A DNA stretch of 64,000 nt from Bryopsis sp. KO-2023 (lineage: Eukaryota > Chlorophyta > Ulvophyceae > Bryopsidales > Bryopsidaceae), in the NCBI GenBank assembly GCA_030272585.1, contig BSYQ01000006.1, forward strand, positions 4,737,001 through 4,801,000. The letters run 5' to 3'. Below, one piece after another: positions 49,537-61,438 of this stretch (positions within the stretch are counted from its first letter, which is position 1; every line of letters starts with the position of its first letter). The notes under the pieces are model-generated. The model saw nothing but the letters and a program-made list of their open reading frames with translations, did no database searches and had not been told where the DNA came from. A program made the position numbers and the translations under genes.

Positions 49537-50553
49537 GTGATTCCCAGGATAGGAAATGGACAAGAAGAAATCGACAAGGTGCTGGAAGAGGAGGGTCCGG
49601 ACTCGTTCGATTTTGTTTTCATCGGTACGCTAAACCTCACGATATGTTTCAATTAAAAAAAAAGCAACTCAATGGTGGTTGAAAAAAATAAAAAAATAAA
49701 AACATAAACATAAACAAAATCAATAATATCAAAAATATGCCCGAATGCTCTTCTGGTTTTTGCGTCCAGATGCTGAAAAGTTTGGGTACGATGGCTTCTA
49801 TGAAACTTCCTTGAAACTGCTGAGGGTGGGGGGAGTTGTCGTTCTGGACAACATGCTTTGGGCAGGGAGGGTTGCGGATCCTGAGGTAATGTTTTTTCTG
49901 ATAGAAATTTTAGTCTTAGGACGAAATCCAATGATGGACAGTGTTTTCAGAAAGAGTGAGCCAAAAACTCAAAATTTTTCAGAGGGCAAATGAAAAGATG
50001 AGAACGAATGATGGTGTGATGTGATGGAGGTCAGTTGGTAGGCGAACAAAACTTGATCGATTGATGATTAATTTGCATAATGGACAAACTCGCTGCATCA
50101 GCTTCGGTGTTTGTTTTAATTTCTTGACCCTCCCCCCCCCCACCTCCCAAGAAAAAAAAAGAGAAAGAAAAAAACAGAGTCCGTAGTCTTTTTTTTACTA
50201 TTTTTTTCAAGGTGGGGACCTGGATCAATTATTTTGCTCTGTGGAAAAACAGCAGCAGCAATTTTCAATTCAGACAGCTCTTGTGAATGTGGTGTTTGAA
50301 GGCATCAACAAAAACCAGCCCATGCTGTCTTTCCACAAGATAATTTTTTTGTTTCTGGTTTTTTTTTCGAAAGGGGGGGGGGGGGAAGCCCAGGGCCTTT
50401 TCACGGATTTTTTTTTTCTTTCCTCTTTTACAGAACACGGAAAGAGCCACCGTTGCTGTAAGGGATATGAACAAAAAAATATTCAACGACAAGAGGGTGT
50501 CTTCCACACTTCTTCAGATCGGTGATGGCGTGATGCTCTGCCGCAAGCTCTAG
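49537..50553 (+). pseudogene. C-terminal half of a caffeoyl-CoA-type O-methyltransferase, plus strand
   Basis: Three exons with exact phases: 49537-49624 (DSFDFVFI), 49770-49885 (DAEKFGYDGFYETSLKLL, then VGGVVVLDNMLWAGRVADPE) and 50434-50553 (TVAVRDMNKKIFNDKRVSST, then IGDGVMLCRKL and stop). These are the metal-binding FVFIDAEK, the DN.LW.G.VADP strand and the terminal IGDG...CRK motif of class I cation-dependent O-methyltransferases. The family start and motif I do not precede it on this strand; they lie on the minus strand at 47577-47972. Enzymes of this family methylate catechol-type phenolics with SAM. Confidence 0.8.
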
Positions 50554-51970
50554 CGTGCAGAATCCAGTTTCTTTTTTTGTTTTCTTTGTTTTTTTTTGGG
50601 GGGGGGGGTTGCTTGGAATGAAAATTGTTTATTCTCCAAAATTTAGAGTAGAAAATTTTTGACCCAAGAAAGAATGAATCATCGCCGACAGCAGCACAGC
50701 ACTATCAATTTATTTCTTTATTTTGCTTTTGAGGGGTGGGGTGGAGAAGCTCTGCACTCGGGCATCAGGGAAAGAATTCAATGCTGTAAAAAAAAGCAAC
50801 CCTTTTTGTCAATCCAGTGGCATCCTGTTTCCTTTTCCACAGCAAGTTCTCATTTTTCATGGAATGATGAAAAAACGTTTTGAAGGTTTCATGGAACGCT
50901 TTTGCAGAAGGAAGAATAATTTCTAAACCATATCCTCCTTTCCTTTCCTTTTTTTCCATGGATGAAAAAGGCTCATCTTTAAGATTTCTGTTCGTGTCGT
51001 TCCAATTTCCACTTATTATTCTTTTTTAATTTGTTTTTTGGCTCCAGTATTTATTCAAGGGGTGCCATTCCTCACAATGTCAGAAATCTCGAGGACGGTG
51101 AAGCTGTACTGAATCAACGTAAATAATTTACTTTCTTTTTTTTTCTTTTGGTGATCTCAAGAGGAAGACTAAAGTTGGCGGTGTGCCATGCATGGAAATG
51201 TACATTATTGCCTGAATGTTTTATAAGGAAATAAAACTACACAAATAAATAATAACATTTATTTGGAAAACTAACAGGCCAGATTTTCCGTAGATCGAGA
51301 TTAAGAAACTCCTTTTAACTTTTGTGTCAAACTTGTTCGTACTCCATGGTTGATCCTGGAAATAGAAAATGCTGAGATGCACCCTTGGAAGTATTTCGAT
51401 CAAGTATAAAAAAAAGATATTCTTACTTTCCCACAGCGATGGACCGTTAAATTCAGCTTTTTTTGCATTTTAATCTTCAGAATAACCCTAACATTCAAAT
51501 CAAGCCAACACTTCACACAGAAGCCAAGCGATCAATTCTCTTCCTCTACAATATTTTCCTTTGTTCACCACAAAAGCATTTCGACTTTTTAACCTCGAGC
51601 ATAATTTTTTTTCCCCCATCATCACATACAATCCTGACCTACCCACTACCCTCCATGCAAAAATTTTCTGGACTGATTTAGAGCAAAAAAAATAATTCCG
51701 GATTGCTCAGACGATCAAGAATTCAAAAACAAATTGGCGGAAACAAAAACCTACCTATATTTTGGTGTTTTTCGATTGGTTTTTTTTTCCCACGAATGCA
51801 AACTCAATAACGAAGTGCCATACAGCCCCTCCATAACACATCCTCCCCCCTCCCCCCCCCAAAAAAAAAGATTTTCCCTACTAAACCAAGAGTGAAAAAC
51901 CATCCACCTGATCGAAACACCAGTGAGTATATCTATTTTTGGATCCAACAGGGAGGGGGGCAAAAACCGC
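50554..51970. other. Intergenic, no gene seen
   Basis: AT-rich, with many homopolymer runs. Only short open frames without splice support. A polyadenylation-like AATAAA lies near 51229-51250. This is probably the 3' flanks of the converging O-methyltransferase and XS-type genes. Confidence 0.5.
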
Positions 51971-54340
51971 TCATGGCTGGTGGAGAGCTGCCGCCTCGTA
52001 GGCTTCCTCCTCCATCCTCGAAACCGCCATTTCCAGGTCCATCAGTTCTTTTACTCGTTTGGTGATAACCGAAACGAGGTCGGCACTCAGAAAAGAGTCC
52101 CCCTCTCCGATCGCCTTTTCGTATTCTCCTGTCAACTGAAACACACAACATGCAACACGTTGGGAAAAGCTTTGGATAGACATACATGCATATTTATATC
52201 TATCTATATATGTACTCCATTTTAATGTAGGGGTCGAATCAATGATGGCAGATCTTTCCAGCCAGCCACACAAAAACGGTGCTGTACTTTGTCGGTTAAA
52301 AAAAGAAATGAAAAAATCACAATGGTGGAGAGAGCCGCTGTTGCACTTTGCATCAAGGGCCTACCAACTCCAAAAACAGAAAACACTGAGAAATACTGCT
52401 GGAATCTTCTCAACGTTTTACAGTCGCTTTTTTCAGTTTACCTTGGTAACGCATGTTTCGTAGGCATGGTTCATTTCCTCGGCGTCGGATTCCAGCTCTT
52501 TCAGTTGGTGATCGAGCCCAGCTGGTCCGCATTCAACATGCAACGATTCTGGGACGGAGGCCGAAAGCATCAATGATGACAGCCTGGCTTGCAGACCAGC
52601 CAAGTCTGTCGCCAGAACCTGAACCAATCGACCAAGTGCTTTTAGCAGGAATAAAACAACCAACAAATCGAGAAAGGAAAACAAACAGAGTCGGTGGAGA
52701 TGTTTTTTATTTTCGGGGGATGGGTGGAAACATGATCGAACAGTATAGAAAAAAACACAAAAAAGAGAGATTTTTTTTAACTGATGGATTATTCGAGGTG
52801 TTTGAAGAAAGCTGGATAAATCAGTTTGGTCGGAAAAAAACAACAGGATATGTATTTTTTTTTTTTTATTTTTTTTTCCGGAAGGTTGAAGTGTAACAAG
52901 TTTTTCTCTTTTCTTTCTTTCTGTCAACTTGGACAAATCAGAAGCATCCCTGTTTTCAAAAGCTAGTTTACCTTGGCATCCTTTTCCATTGCTTTCAGCA
53001 TTTGGTTTGCTAAATCTTGCCTTTCGCCAAGCAATTCCACGTTTTGACTCGTTTCAGCCATACATGCAGCCATCTCTGTTTATTTTGCCCCCCCAGAACA
53101 CACATTCAAAATCAAACAAAAGATTGCGAAAAGATATGCAGAAACTTGGATTCAGAATTGTTGGAGCAAATTCATTGATCCAGAAGCAATTCACTTTGCT
53201 TCTAAATTTAATTTTCCTTTTAAAAAAGCCATTCGAATCGAAAATTCAAATTTAGCTTTACCTTCTTTGGTCATCGTAAAATTTGGATCGTCCCACTCCT
53301 CCCTCACACTGTTTTCCTGCAAAGACAAAAAAAAACAAAACTTTAAACAGCATATAACAAAAGACAAAAAAATTCAAATCAAATACGAACGTCTGTATGT
53401 CGCACGCTAATTCAATATGTATATTCTTTATATATATATATATATAGAAAATGAAGAAATTGCAGGGGTGTGTTTAGCAATGATTTTTTTTTCTTAAATA
53501 AACTGCATTATTCCAAGGTCATTATCAAAGAAGATTATTTCCGCCACAACCAATCTATCCTATTGATGTTTCTTAAAAAACAAAAAGGGGGGGAAAGCGG
53601 GGGGGGGGAGAATTCTCTAATTTTCTGTTTCAAAGAGTGACCTTGCCTCGTGTCTGGAATTTCCCCCATTGCGCAAACCACCATTCGACGCTTCAACATC
53701 TGGATAAAAAGCATCAACAAATAAATACCCCCCCCCGCCCAATCAAACTACTGCATCTGTCAAAGAAGAGCTGCACAAATGCATCCCAAAATAAACAAAT
53801 ATAAAAAAAATTAGACATGGACATTGGGATGAAACGGTGGTCTATTTCTGAGTCAGTCTGACACATTTCCGCGAATGGGCTTTGAATCGAAAATATTTTC
53901 AATTCAAATTATGGAACAGGTCTACACCAGGGCAATTCTAAAAAAAGGAAATAATAATAATAATAATTAAAACAACAGAATGAAATTAAATAAAAACGAA
54001 ACAAAAATCCTGCCCCACCGCGTTCCCCACGACGACCACGCAAGATGTCGCCCAACCTCCTGTGCGCTCTCCCGCTTCCCACCGTGCAGCTCCGGCAATG
54101 TTGCAAGAGTCCATCGAAATCTGAAACGTGGCCTCTTTTGTTTTCGCGACGACACGCGAAACAATAGAACTCCCTTCCCATGGGCGCAATTTCGGGAAGC
54201 GCCAGGATTTCATCCAGGTATGACGTCAACCCTGGGTCGCTCTCCAGCGAGCAACAACTGACGGTATCCGCGTCGCTCTCCATCGATAGTTCCTCTCTGT
54301 CCGTCTCGTTCTCTGGAGGGCTGCCAGTAAAAGACGTCAA
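51971..54340 (-). CDS. XS-type zinc finger and coiled-coil protein
   Basis: Minus strand, six exons: 54340-about 54040, 53699-53642, 53316-53262, 53075-52972, 52618-52442, 52135-51971 (stop TGA at 51973-51971). The last four join in phase. The end of exon 1 is uncertain. The N-terminus is acidic/Ser-rich, followed by EFYCFACRRENKRGHVSDF, then GLLQHCRSC and HRRLGDIL. This C-x2-C with a downstream LLQH resembles the zinc finger that precedes the XS domain in SGS3-like plant proteins (RNA silencing). The rest (MAETSQNVELLGERQDLANQ; LKELESDAEEMNHAYETC) is coiled coil. I see no XS domain, so the function is open. It is divergent from MED17. Confidence 0.6.
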
Positions 54341-54534
54341 GGGCGCAAAAAGAAGCTTTGTGAAGCATTGATGGATGCACTTCTGTACGACATGGGGGGT
54401 GAGCCGATGTGTATGTCCGCCATAGAGGGAATGAGGTTTGGGTCAATCGACTTTTTCGTTTTTCCGGGAGGGACAGGGTGAACGGGAGTGTGTTCGCTTC
54501 TGGTCAGGGGGAAAACGAGTGAAAGCGATCGAGA
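54341..54534. promoter_or_regulatory. Divergent promoter of XS-type gene and MED17
   Basis: Only 194 bases separate the two start codons, so the genes probably share a bidirectional promoter and 5' untranslated regions. No clear TATA box is visible. Confidence 0.55.
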
Positions 54535-57500
54535 ATGAAGCAGGAGCGAGGTTTCGAGGTTGCGCTGCGTCACTCCAAGCGCGTGCGTCTGATCGACGTT
54601 GAGGGAAAGGAGGAGTTTTTCGAGACCGACGTGTGGCAGCGCCTCGGGGCGACGGAGGGGGCGCGTAAGGTCGAGGATCAGCCCAAGAAGCTCGAGCAGA
54701 CCGAAATATCACAAGAGAACGAACGTTTGGGGGATGAAGGGAAAGCCGAGGTCGACAGCAAGGAAGATGGGGATGACCAGGTACTTTGATCGTTTGCCTG
54801 TTCAAAATAACCAATAGGAAGCCTTCTAGCGATCTGCCATTCGTTTTTTGCCACAAAGAAAAAGAAAACATGTTGCATGTCACACTTATTCACACTTGCT
54901 TGACTCACACTTATTGGTATGACTAAGATTGTGACTGATGCACTTACAAAAAACATTCTAGGGATTTTGTTGTGTTCCCATGTTCGTTTGTTTGTTTTTC
55001 CCTGAACTGCTTCCCTTTTTTTTAGTTTGAAGAAGTTTTCGCCTAAACTGATGCATCGACAAGAATACATATGACTTTGAGCGGCACATTTGTTTTGTAA
55101 AGAATTCCAGAAATGTCGAAATCTGTGTGAACATCCTGCACATTGCATCTCTTCTCGGTGGAGTGGAGTGCCAAAATTTGATTTTTTTTTCTTTAATAGG
55201 TCGATGAAATTCCCACCCCAATGGAGGCAATCGAAAATCTTTCTGCAGCTAGGGTAGGCCGAGAAAAAAGTCAAGCAAAGCAAATCTCACAGTTTTCAAA
55301 ACTGATGGAATTACGGAAAACGATTCGGTTTACAGTGGGCAGCATCGAAGGCTTGAAATATTTTCACCTCGATTTTTTTTCGTAAAGAAGTATTTTATTT
55401 TATTTTTTTTGAATTAAACACAAATTGGATAGGATTTTCTTTGTCGATTTCCAAGCTTTCCACAAAAAAGAAACTATTCTCCAAGCGTTTTTTCGTTTTT
55501 TGAATTCCATGCTTCCCCAATCAGGATTTTTCGTTTCTTTTTTCTTTTTTTTTTGGGGGGGGGAGTCGAGTCTGCTACAATTTGCTTGTCTTTTTTTTTT
55601 TTTTTTTTTCAAATCCTTTGTTCGTTTGGTAGGGTGAACTTCAGCTGGTGCTGGATTTGATCGGCAAAGTCGAGCAACACCAAGAGGTGAGCGTACCTAA
55701 CATCCCTGACAAGCGAACTCATGCCGACAGACTGGGCTCAATGGCCAAAGAAGCCGCCTTAAGGTGCACTGCAAAAATCTGTTTGGGGGCATGCACACTT
55801 TTGCCATTTGAAATTTCCAGGCTCTCCTATGCCCTTCCAGATTCTGTCAATCACAGCCCTTGTAATATATATATGAGGTATAATATTTTTTTGAATTTTC
55901 AATATCTTATCTTTACATATGGTTGGATCCCTATTTTGGATTTTCGCGTTTTTTTCAGAAACACCAGTCAGGTCAGGTGATTAATTTTGGGCAACTAACA
56001 GCAATACATTAGCTGTTTACATAAAAGGATTTCTTTTTTTTGTTGTTGCACTTTTCAAACATATTTTTATGTTTGGTTGTATTTTGTTAGGTGTGGGGCT
56101 AAACAGCGAACTCTGAAAGCAGCCTCCAGCACTTTGAAGGGCGGGTTTCAAGCATTGAAGGAGCGATGCCGGCGGGAGAACAATTTCTATGAAGAGTTGG
56201 CCAAGCTGCAAGGCTTTTGGAAAGTAAGAGGTACTCCTTGTCATTTTTCTTTTTTTTCAGTGTCTAGTTTCTTTGATCAACTTTGGGAATGGAAGAGGAG
56301 CAAGGTTCAACGAAAAAAAAACAAGTTGCAAATCAAAATCAAGAATATAGCTGCCTGGAGGAGTTGCAACGATTTGAGCCTTGTTTTAACGATTTGGTGG
56401 TGGTGGTGGTGGTTTTCTTCTAGATTCATTTTCAATGTTTTTTTTTTTTTTTTCTCAATTCGTTTCCAGTGTTTTCGTCTCTTTATCGTTTTTCAATTAT
56501 TATTATTTTATTTTCTTATGTGTATCCAGATTCAACACAATCCTGCAGTAGGGTCTCGAACAGCCTTTTCGGTGGACCTTTCCCTCGGAAGGGTTGCTGA
56601 GCAAAAGAACAACCCACCCCCTCCGGCCGTCAAGATCGACATTTACCAGGACCCCAGAGGCAAAGTGAAAATCCAAGTGCCGGAGGAGCACCAAACATTG
56701 AACATCCAAACCGATCAAGCGGATGCCAGGCAAGGGGTGGGAAATGAGCAAGAAGCAGCCGGAGCGATGGAGATCGATGGGAGCGAATCTGATGCACAGG
56801 AGGAGGGTTGCGATGGGAGGTTTCAGCAGGTGGTGATTGTAGGGGGGCGAGCGGTGCATGAGTATTTGCTGAACAGGCAGAAGAGGATAATTTGGGACCT
56901 GTTGGGGAAAACGCTCAGTCACCAGGGATCCTACAGCCCCCATGGAGGCTATTTCAATGCTTTGGTGCACAAGGTATGATTTCCAGAATCGAAAACCTGA
57001 AAGGCTTAGTCAAGTGCTGACGATAGGGCTCAATCCGTTTTATTTATTTTTTTCAGGATTTTCCTACCCTAGCTGACTCTTTCTTTCTGTTCTTTTTTTC
57101 ATTTTTTCTTGTTTCAGGTTTTGGTTCATACAGAAACCTATTCCGATCCTCGAGTCGCAACTTTCCGGCCCTTTTTGCTGCTTCGATTTCTGACGCATTT
57201 GTTCCAGACCCCCATGTCATCCTCGATTGCATGTCAGCCAGAGGGAAGCACCATGCTGACGGAAGTCGTGGAATGGATCAAGCACGTTTTATGGTCCAGG
57301 AAAATAGTGTGGCAAACCATCGATAAGGAGGTGAGAAAATTAAATTTCAACTTTTTCATTTTTTTTTTAACAATTTTTTGGGGGATTTTCAATGTTCTCT
57401 CCCCCGCCCCTTGAAAAAAGAAAAAGATGTTGAGTTTCTGGATTCATGATGAAGGAAAACCGAGGGAACAGTAAATGGATTAGTAAAGGGGTCATATTAG

Positions 57501-57897
57501 TAATATTTCCAAGTACATGGGTGACATGAGGTGTGGATACACTCACTACATGTGCCAAAGAAGCAAGCAAATGTGTTGAAAAACAGAAGTGCTCCATGAA
57601 AAAAAGAAAAGATGCGAAAAAACAAGCTTTTGGATGGTGTTTGATGGGAACTTTCAGGTGGTAGGTCTCGATGGGGTGGCGTTGCATTGGCAAGTGACTT
57701 GGCACCCCTACCTTTCCGGTCTGCGAGTCATCGTCCAAAACAGATTCAATGGAGTTTTGCTCGTTCGAGGTGCTTTTTCAGAGCTGGAAGGCACGCTGGC
57801 AAGAAATGACGGCTCCACCAACCATTTTTGCCTCAGGGTTGGCCAAAACGAAGCGGCAAGTCTTTTAAGGTCGATTGCCGGAGAGGCTACCGATTAG
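54535..57897 (+). CDS. MED17: Mediator subunit 17
   Basis: Seven exons: 54535-54780, 55200-55253, 55633-55763, 56091-56223, 56530-56973, 57118-57330, 57658-57897, all with GT-AG borders and matching phases, giving about 486 residues. The central helices (ELQLVLDLIGKVEQHQE; ENNFYEELAKLQGFWK) match the MED17 (Srb4) core, where FY..L..LQ..WK is a hallmark. A beta-rich part with VGSRTAFSVDLSLG follows, and the C-terminus ends with LEGTLARNDGSTNHFCLRVG. MED17 is a scaffold of the Mediator head that links activators to RNA polymerase II. It is shorter than land-plant versions (about 650 residues); exon 5 could hide a missed segment. The frame is open throughout. Confidence 0.75.
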
Positions 57898-58668
57898 GCA
57901 GTGGATCGCTGCTGTTTCAGGAGGGAGGGGGGGTTAGGCATACGTGTTTGTAATATAGTTTGTCCAATCGATTTGTGCAAGTTTTGAATGATTCTGAGTC
58001 CTGCCCTTCCAGCCATGAAAAAGTTGTAGCAAGGGGAGTCTGGTTGATGCTTTTTATCACCTTGTAGCCGTGCATTTCTTCCCCCAATTTTTTCCTCGAT
58101 TTTGTTCAACTGAACTCTTCAGATCCTCGGAATGGCCTTTTCTTGATTCACCAGCAATGGGCGTTCTGGTCTGACTCGCCCTTCTCCACAACTCAAGCGA
58201 GAGAACAGGTCGCCATTCCTAAAAAAAAAGACCCACGTGCCCGCGGATGCGCTTGTCTGGCGCAAAAGTCGTCAAGACTCACAATGCTTGGCACGACCCG
58301 TTTCCTTCCAGGGATTTCCATCATTTTCGGAATGGGGCCGTTGTAGCCAGTTTTCCCGAACGACAGTCGCGCGTTGCGTGGGTGGCTTCTACCGGAGCGC
58401 AACCACAAGAAAGAGTCCAGACCGCTTGTTCTCTCCAGCATCGGTCCCGCTGTGGCTTTTTCTGCGCCAGGAATTCTCGTGTATGGGTTCTTGGAAAGTG
58501 CTGTGTCACGATTCAGTTTCTGGGAAAGAGCGGCGCGAACTGCGTTCGGCGCCCGGGTTTGATTGCGCGGTGCTGACATCTGGCGGTTCGGAATACGAAA
58601 CCGAGCGTGGAGAACAGGGAGCGAGGAAATCCACGCGAAGGTAGACGAAAAAACGAAGTCGGGAAGCG
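57898..58668. other. Intergenic between MED17 and MEX1
   Basis: Short open frames on both strands overlap at 58190-58640, GC-richer than the rest, which suits a 5' untranslated region or promoter of MEX1. No TATA box is clear. Confidence 0.5.
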
Positions 58669-61438
58669 ATGTTGGAGACGAAGTGCGTGCCTGAGGTGTC
58701 GGCGGCGCCGCCGATCAAGGTCGCACGCTACGAAGCTCTGCGTCCCGCACAGCGCAGGAGTGTCACGCGGGGCGAGCGCGATGCCAGACGCAGGATGTCG
58801 ACGTTGGCGAAAGCGGGCCGGGGCGCCCCGGTGGTGGTAGGGGACGACGGAAAGCAGTGGTGGGAGCAGGTCACGCAAGATTTGGTGCAAATTTCGACGG
58901 TGCCCTTCGTCGTGCTGCTGATGCCACAAGTCGTCAGGAACGCGATCAACATGGCGTCCGGAAACTTGACCGCTCTGTCGATTTTGTCGTGGATGGTGAG
59001 AAGAAGGGGGTGGGGGAGGTCGGGAAGCATGCTCGGTTGTGAGTTGTCGCTACCCTCCTGTCTTGCTCGCATGGCCTTCAATGCCTGAGTATAGTTTTTT
59101 TTCTCTTTTTCCTAATTTTTCTTTTAAAAAAATATATATATATTCGAAACAGTTGGGCGCTGGGGCTCCACACAACGAAAGAGCGTCAAGAAACTAAATC
59201 GAGGAGCTTTATTCACAACGCATTTCAAAGGCGTCCTATCTACCGCGATTGAGACTGGAGTTTTGCGTCGCTAGGGTTTCGTGACGTCCCTGCTGGGCAA
59301 CACTCTTCTGTTGAGTTACTTCGTCAGCAAAGGCGAGCGCGGGGCAGCCCTGATTCAAGCCATAGGGGTCGCGAGCAACATCGTGATGCTGGCGCAGGTG
59401 ATCCAACCCGTGCACTGGAAAAACAACCCTGCCAATCTCTGAAAAGTCCATCAACCCCCTTCCCGTGTTGTTGCGCTTCCATCTGTTGGCGCTGGAGAAT
59501 AACTTCACAGAAACACTCTTGAAAAGAAAAGAAAAGAAAAAAAAACTGTTGATGCTTCTGTTGGGAAGTATGGAGTTACATAAGGAAGAGCAACAATAAA
59601 CCTTGGACACACAAAGGTCTGAAAGGTTTTCTCAAATGCTCATTTCGCTCGCACATATTTTTTTTGGCCTTGCATTTTTCCAAGTCAAAGGCACACTTGA
59701 TCCCCATCCAAGAATGAAAAAAAAAAATCATTTTTATGTTGATAAGCCCAACATAAAAATGCTCTACAATAAGCAAGGGGCTTCGCTCCGATATCCTTTG
59801 AGCTACGTGAAGTCAACTTGCATTCAAGTTTTATGTCGCTCAATTTCAACAATTTTATTTTATTTTTTATTTTCAACTTTCTAGTTTAATTTTATTTTTT
59901 GTTATTTTGCCCCCTGCAGATATGTTTGGCAGGATACCTGCAAGCTTCCGTCTTTTGGACCACCGCCACTTTCACAGCCGTCAGTTGCTTTTTCAACTCT
60001 GCGTATGTCATGGGGGCATTAAACGCGATGGCCTGGGGCCTGTGGGAAAATTTTCTTGGGATCATCGGACTGGGGGTGCTCGTGCAAGTGCTGTGGAGCA
60101 CCTTCGGGCCTGTTCAATCAATACTACCAGGTGTCGGGGCAGGATCCTCTGCTCTGGTGCTGTCCATTTTGGTGAGTTTGAGCAGGCTGTCCAATGCCTG
60201 TTTGAGTTTGCTGCACCAAACAACCCCATCTATTTTTTTAGTACTGTTTTGGGGGGGTGGGGGTGTTTTTTTGGTTTTTTGAGAACTCTGGTTGAATCTT
60301 ATGGGGTCATTATTGGTTGATGCAATTTGTAGGATCGCCGTGGATACCTGTCCAGTGATTTGAAAGATATCTGGGGTGGTCTTTCAGCCTGGACTGCAAC
60401 TCTACTCTTCGGGTTCCAGCCCGTAGGGCAATTGGTGCGTGTGTGTGTGTTCCGAGTTTTGCTTGCAAGCAAAACTCGTGTGTGTTTATAATTTATTATT
60501 TTTCTTTTCTGCCTGTCTATCATTATTTCTATACCAGTGGGCTTGCCATTTTGTTTTGTTTTGTTTTTTCCCACCATCTCATTCTTAAAACACTAATACA
60601 AACAAAAAACTTTTTTTTTTTGTTTTTTTTTTTAACAAAGCAAAACGAAACAAAATTTGCAACCATTTTGTTTGAAAAATGCTGCCATTGGGAATCGGGG
60701 TGTGTGGGTGTGTTTCTTTTGAGAGAGAGATGGTGATTTTTAGGTTCGTAATTTCATGGATCCTTCGAGCCTGCAAGGCTTATCGATGGGGACTATTTTG
60801 TTGGCAATGGCGGGGAACGGTCTCATGGTTCCCCGTGCTTTAAGAACCAGGGATAAAATCTGGCTGACCGGAACGCTGTGGGGTTCCCTGCTGATGGGGT
60901 GGGCTCAATTGCTGAGCATGCATCTGGGCAGTTTCAGCACTGGGTAAGCACGCTCCCCTTTTTTTACTGTATGATCAGCTTCATACAAATCGGAAATTCA
61001 GTTCCATCATCGTGATGTTTTCGACTCATTTAAAATATAGAACCTTGCTAATTTATGTGTGTGTGTTTATTTCTGCTGGTTCCTGCCTGTATTTTTTTCC
61101 GTATTTTTTCGTGAGTGTGTTTACGGGCAGACTTTTCAAGAGTTTTCTTTTCTCTGGTTTTGTGAAGGGGGTGTTATATCTGCACGACTGTTGCATCCCA
61201 AAATCTTTTTTTTTTCTTTTTTCATTCACAAAATACGAATAATTTTAAATTTATCCTGGCTCAGTTCTGTGTCTTTTTTTTTTTTCCCTGCAGACTACAA
61301 TACATGCGTCCCGTAACGTTCTATCTGGTGTCAGTCATCGTGGCATTTTACTTCGCAGCTGTTTTCACAATTGACTCAAGAATGGCCGGCCTCCCTTCAC
61401 CGTGGTCTTCTTTTTTGCAAACATATAGGGGCAGGTAA
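58669..61438 (+). CDS. MEX1: Chloroplast maltose exporter (MEX1)
   Basis: Six exons: 58669-58995, 59275-59397, 59920-60171, 60333-60434, 60744-60943, 61294-61438, all in phase, giving 382 residues. The basic N-terminus (~60 residues) would serve as a plastid transit peptide. Then several membrane helices follow: FVTSLLGNTLLLSYFVSKGE, ENFLGIIGLGVLVQVLWSTF, LSAWTATLLFGFQPVGQL, LSMGTILLAMAGNGLMVPRAL and WLTGTLWGSLLMGWAQLL. These fit MEX1, the inner-envelope carrier that exports maltose from starch breakdown at night. Arabidopsis MEX1 is about 415 residues, so length agrees. The last intron donor and stop (TAA 61436-61438) could shift slightly. This gene is good evidence for a plastid-bearing green plant. 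Confidence 0.85.

Noticed and set aside
58193..58644. Protein-coding ORFs on both strands upstream of MEX1
   Set aside because: Several frames are open on both strands because the DNA is GC-rich. None shows a domain or splice continuity with MEX1.
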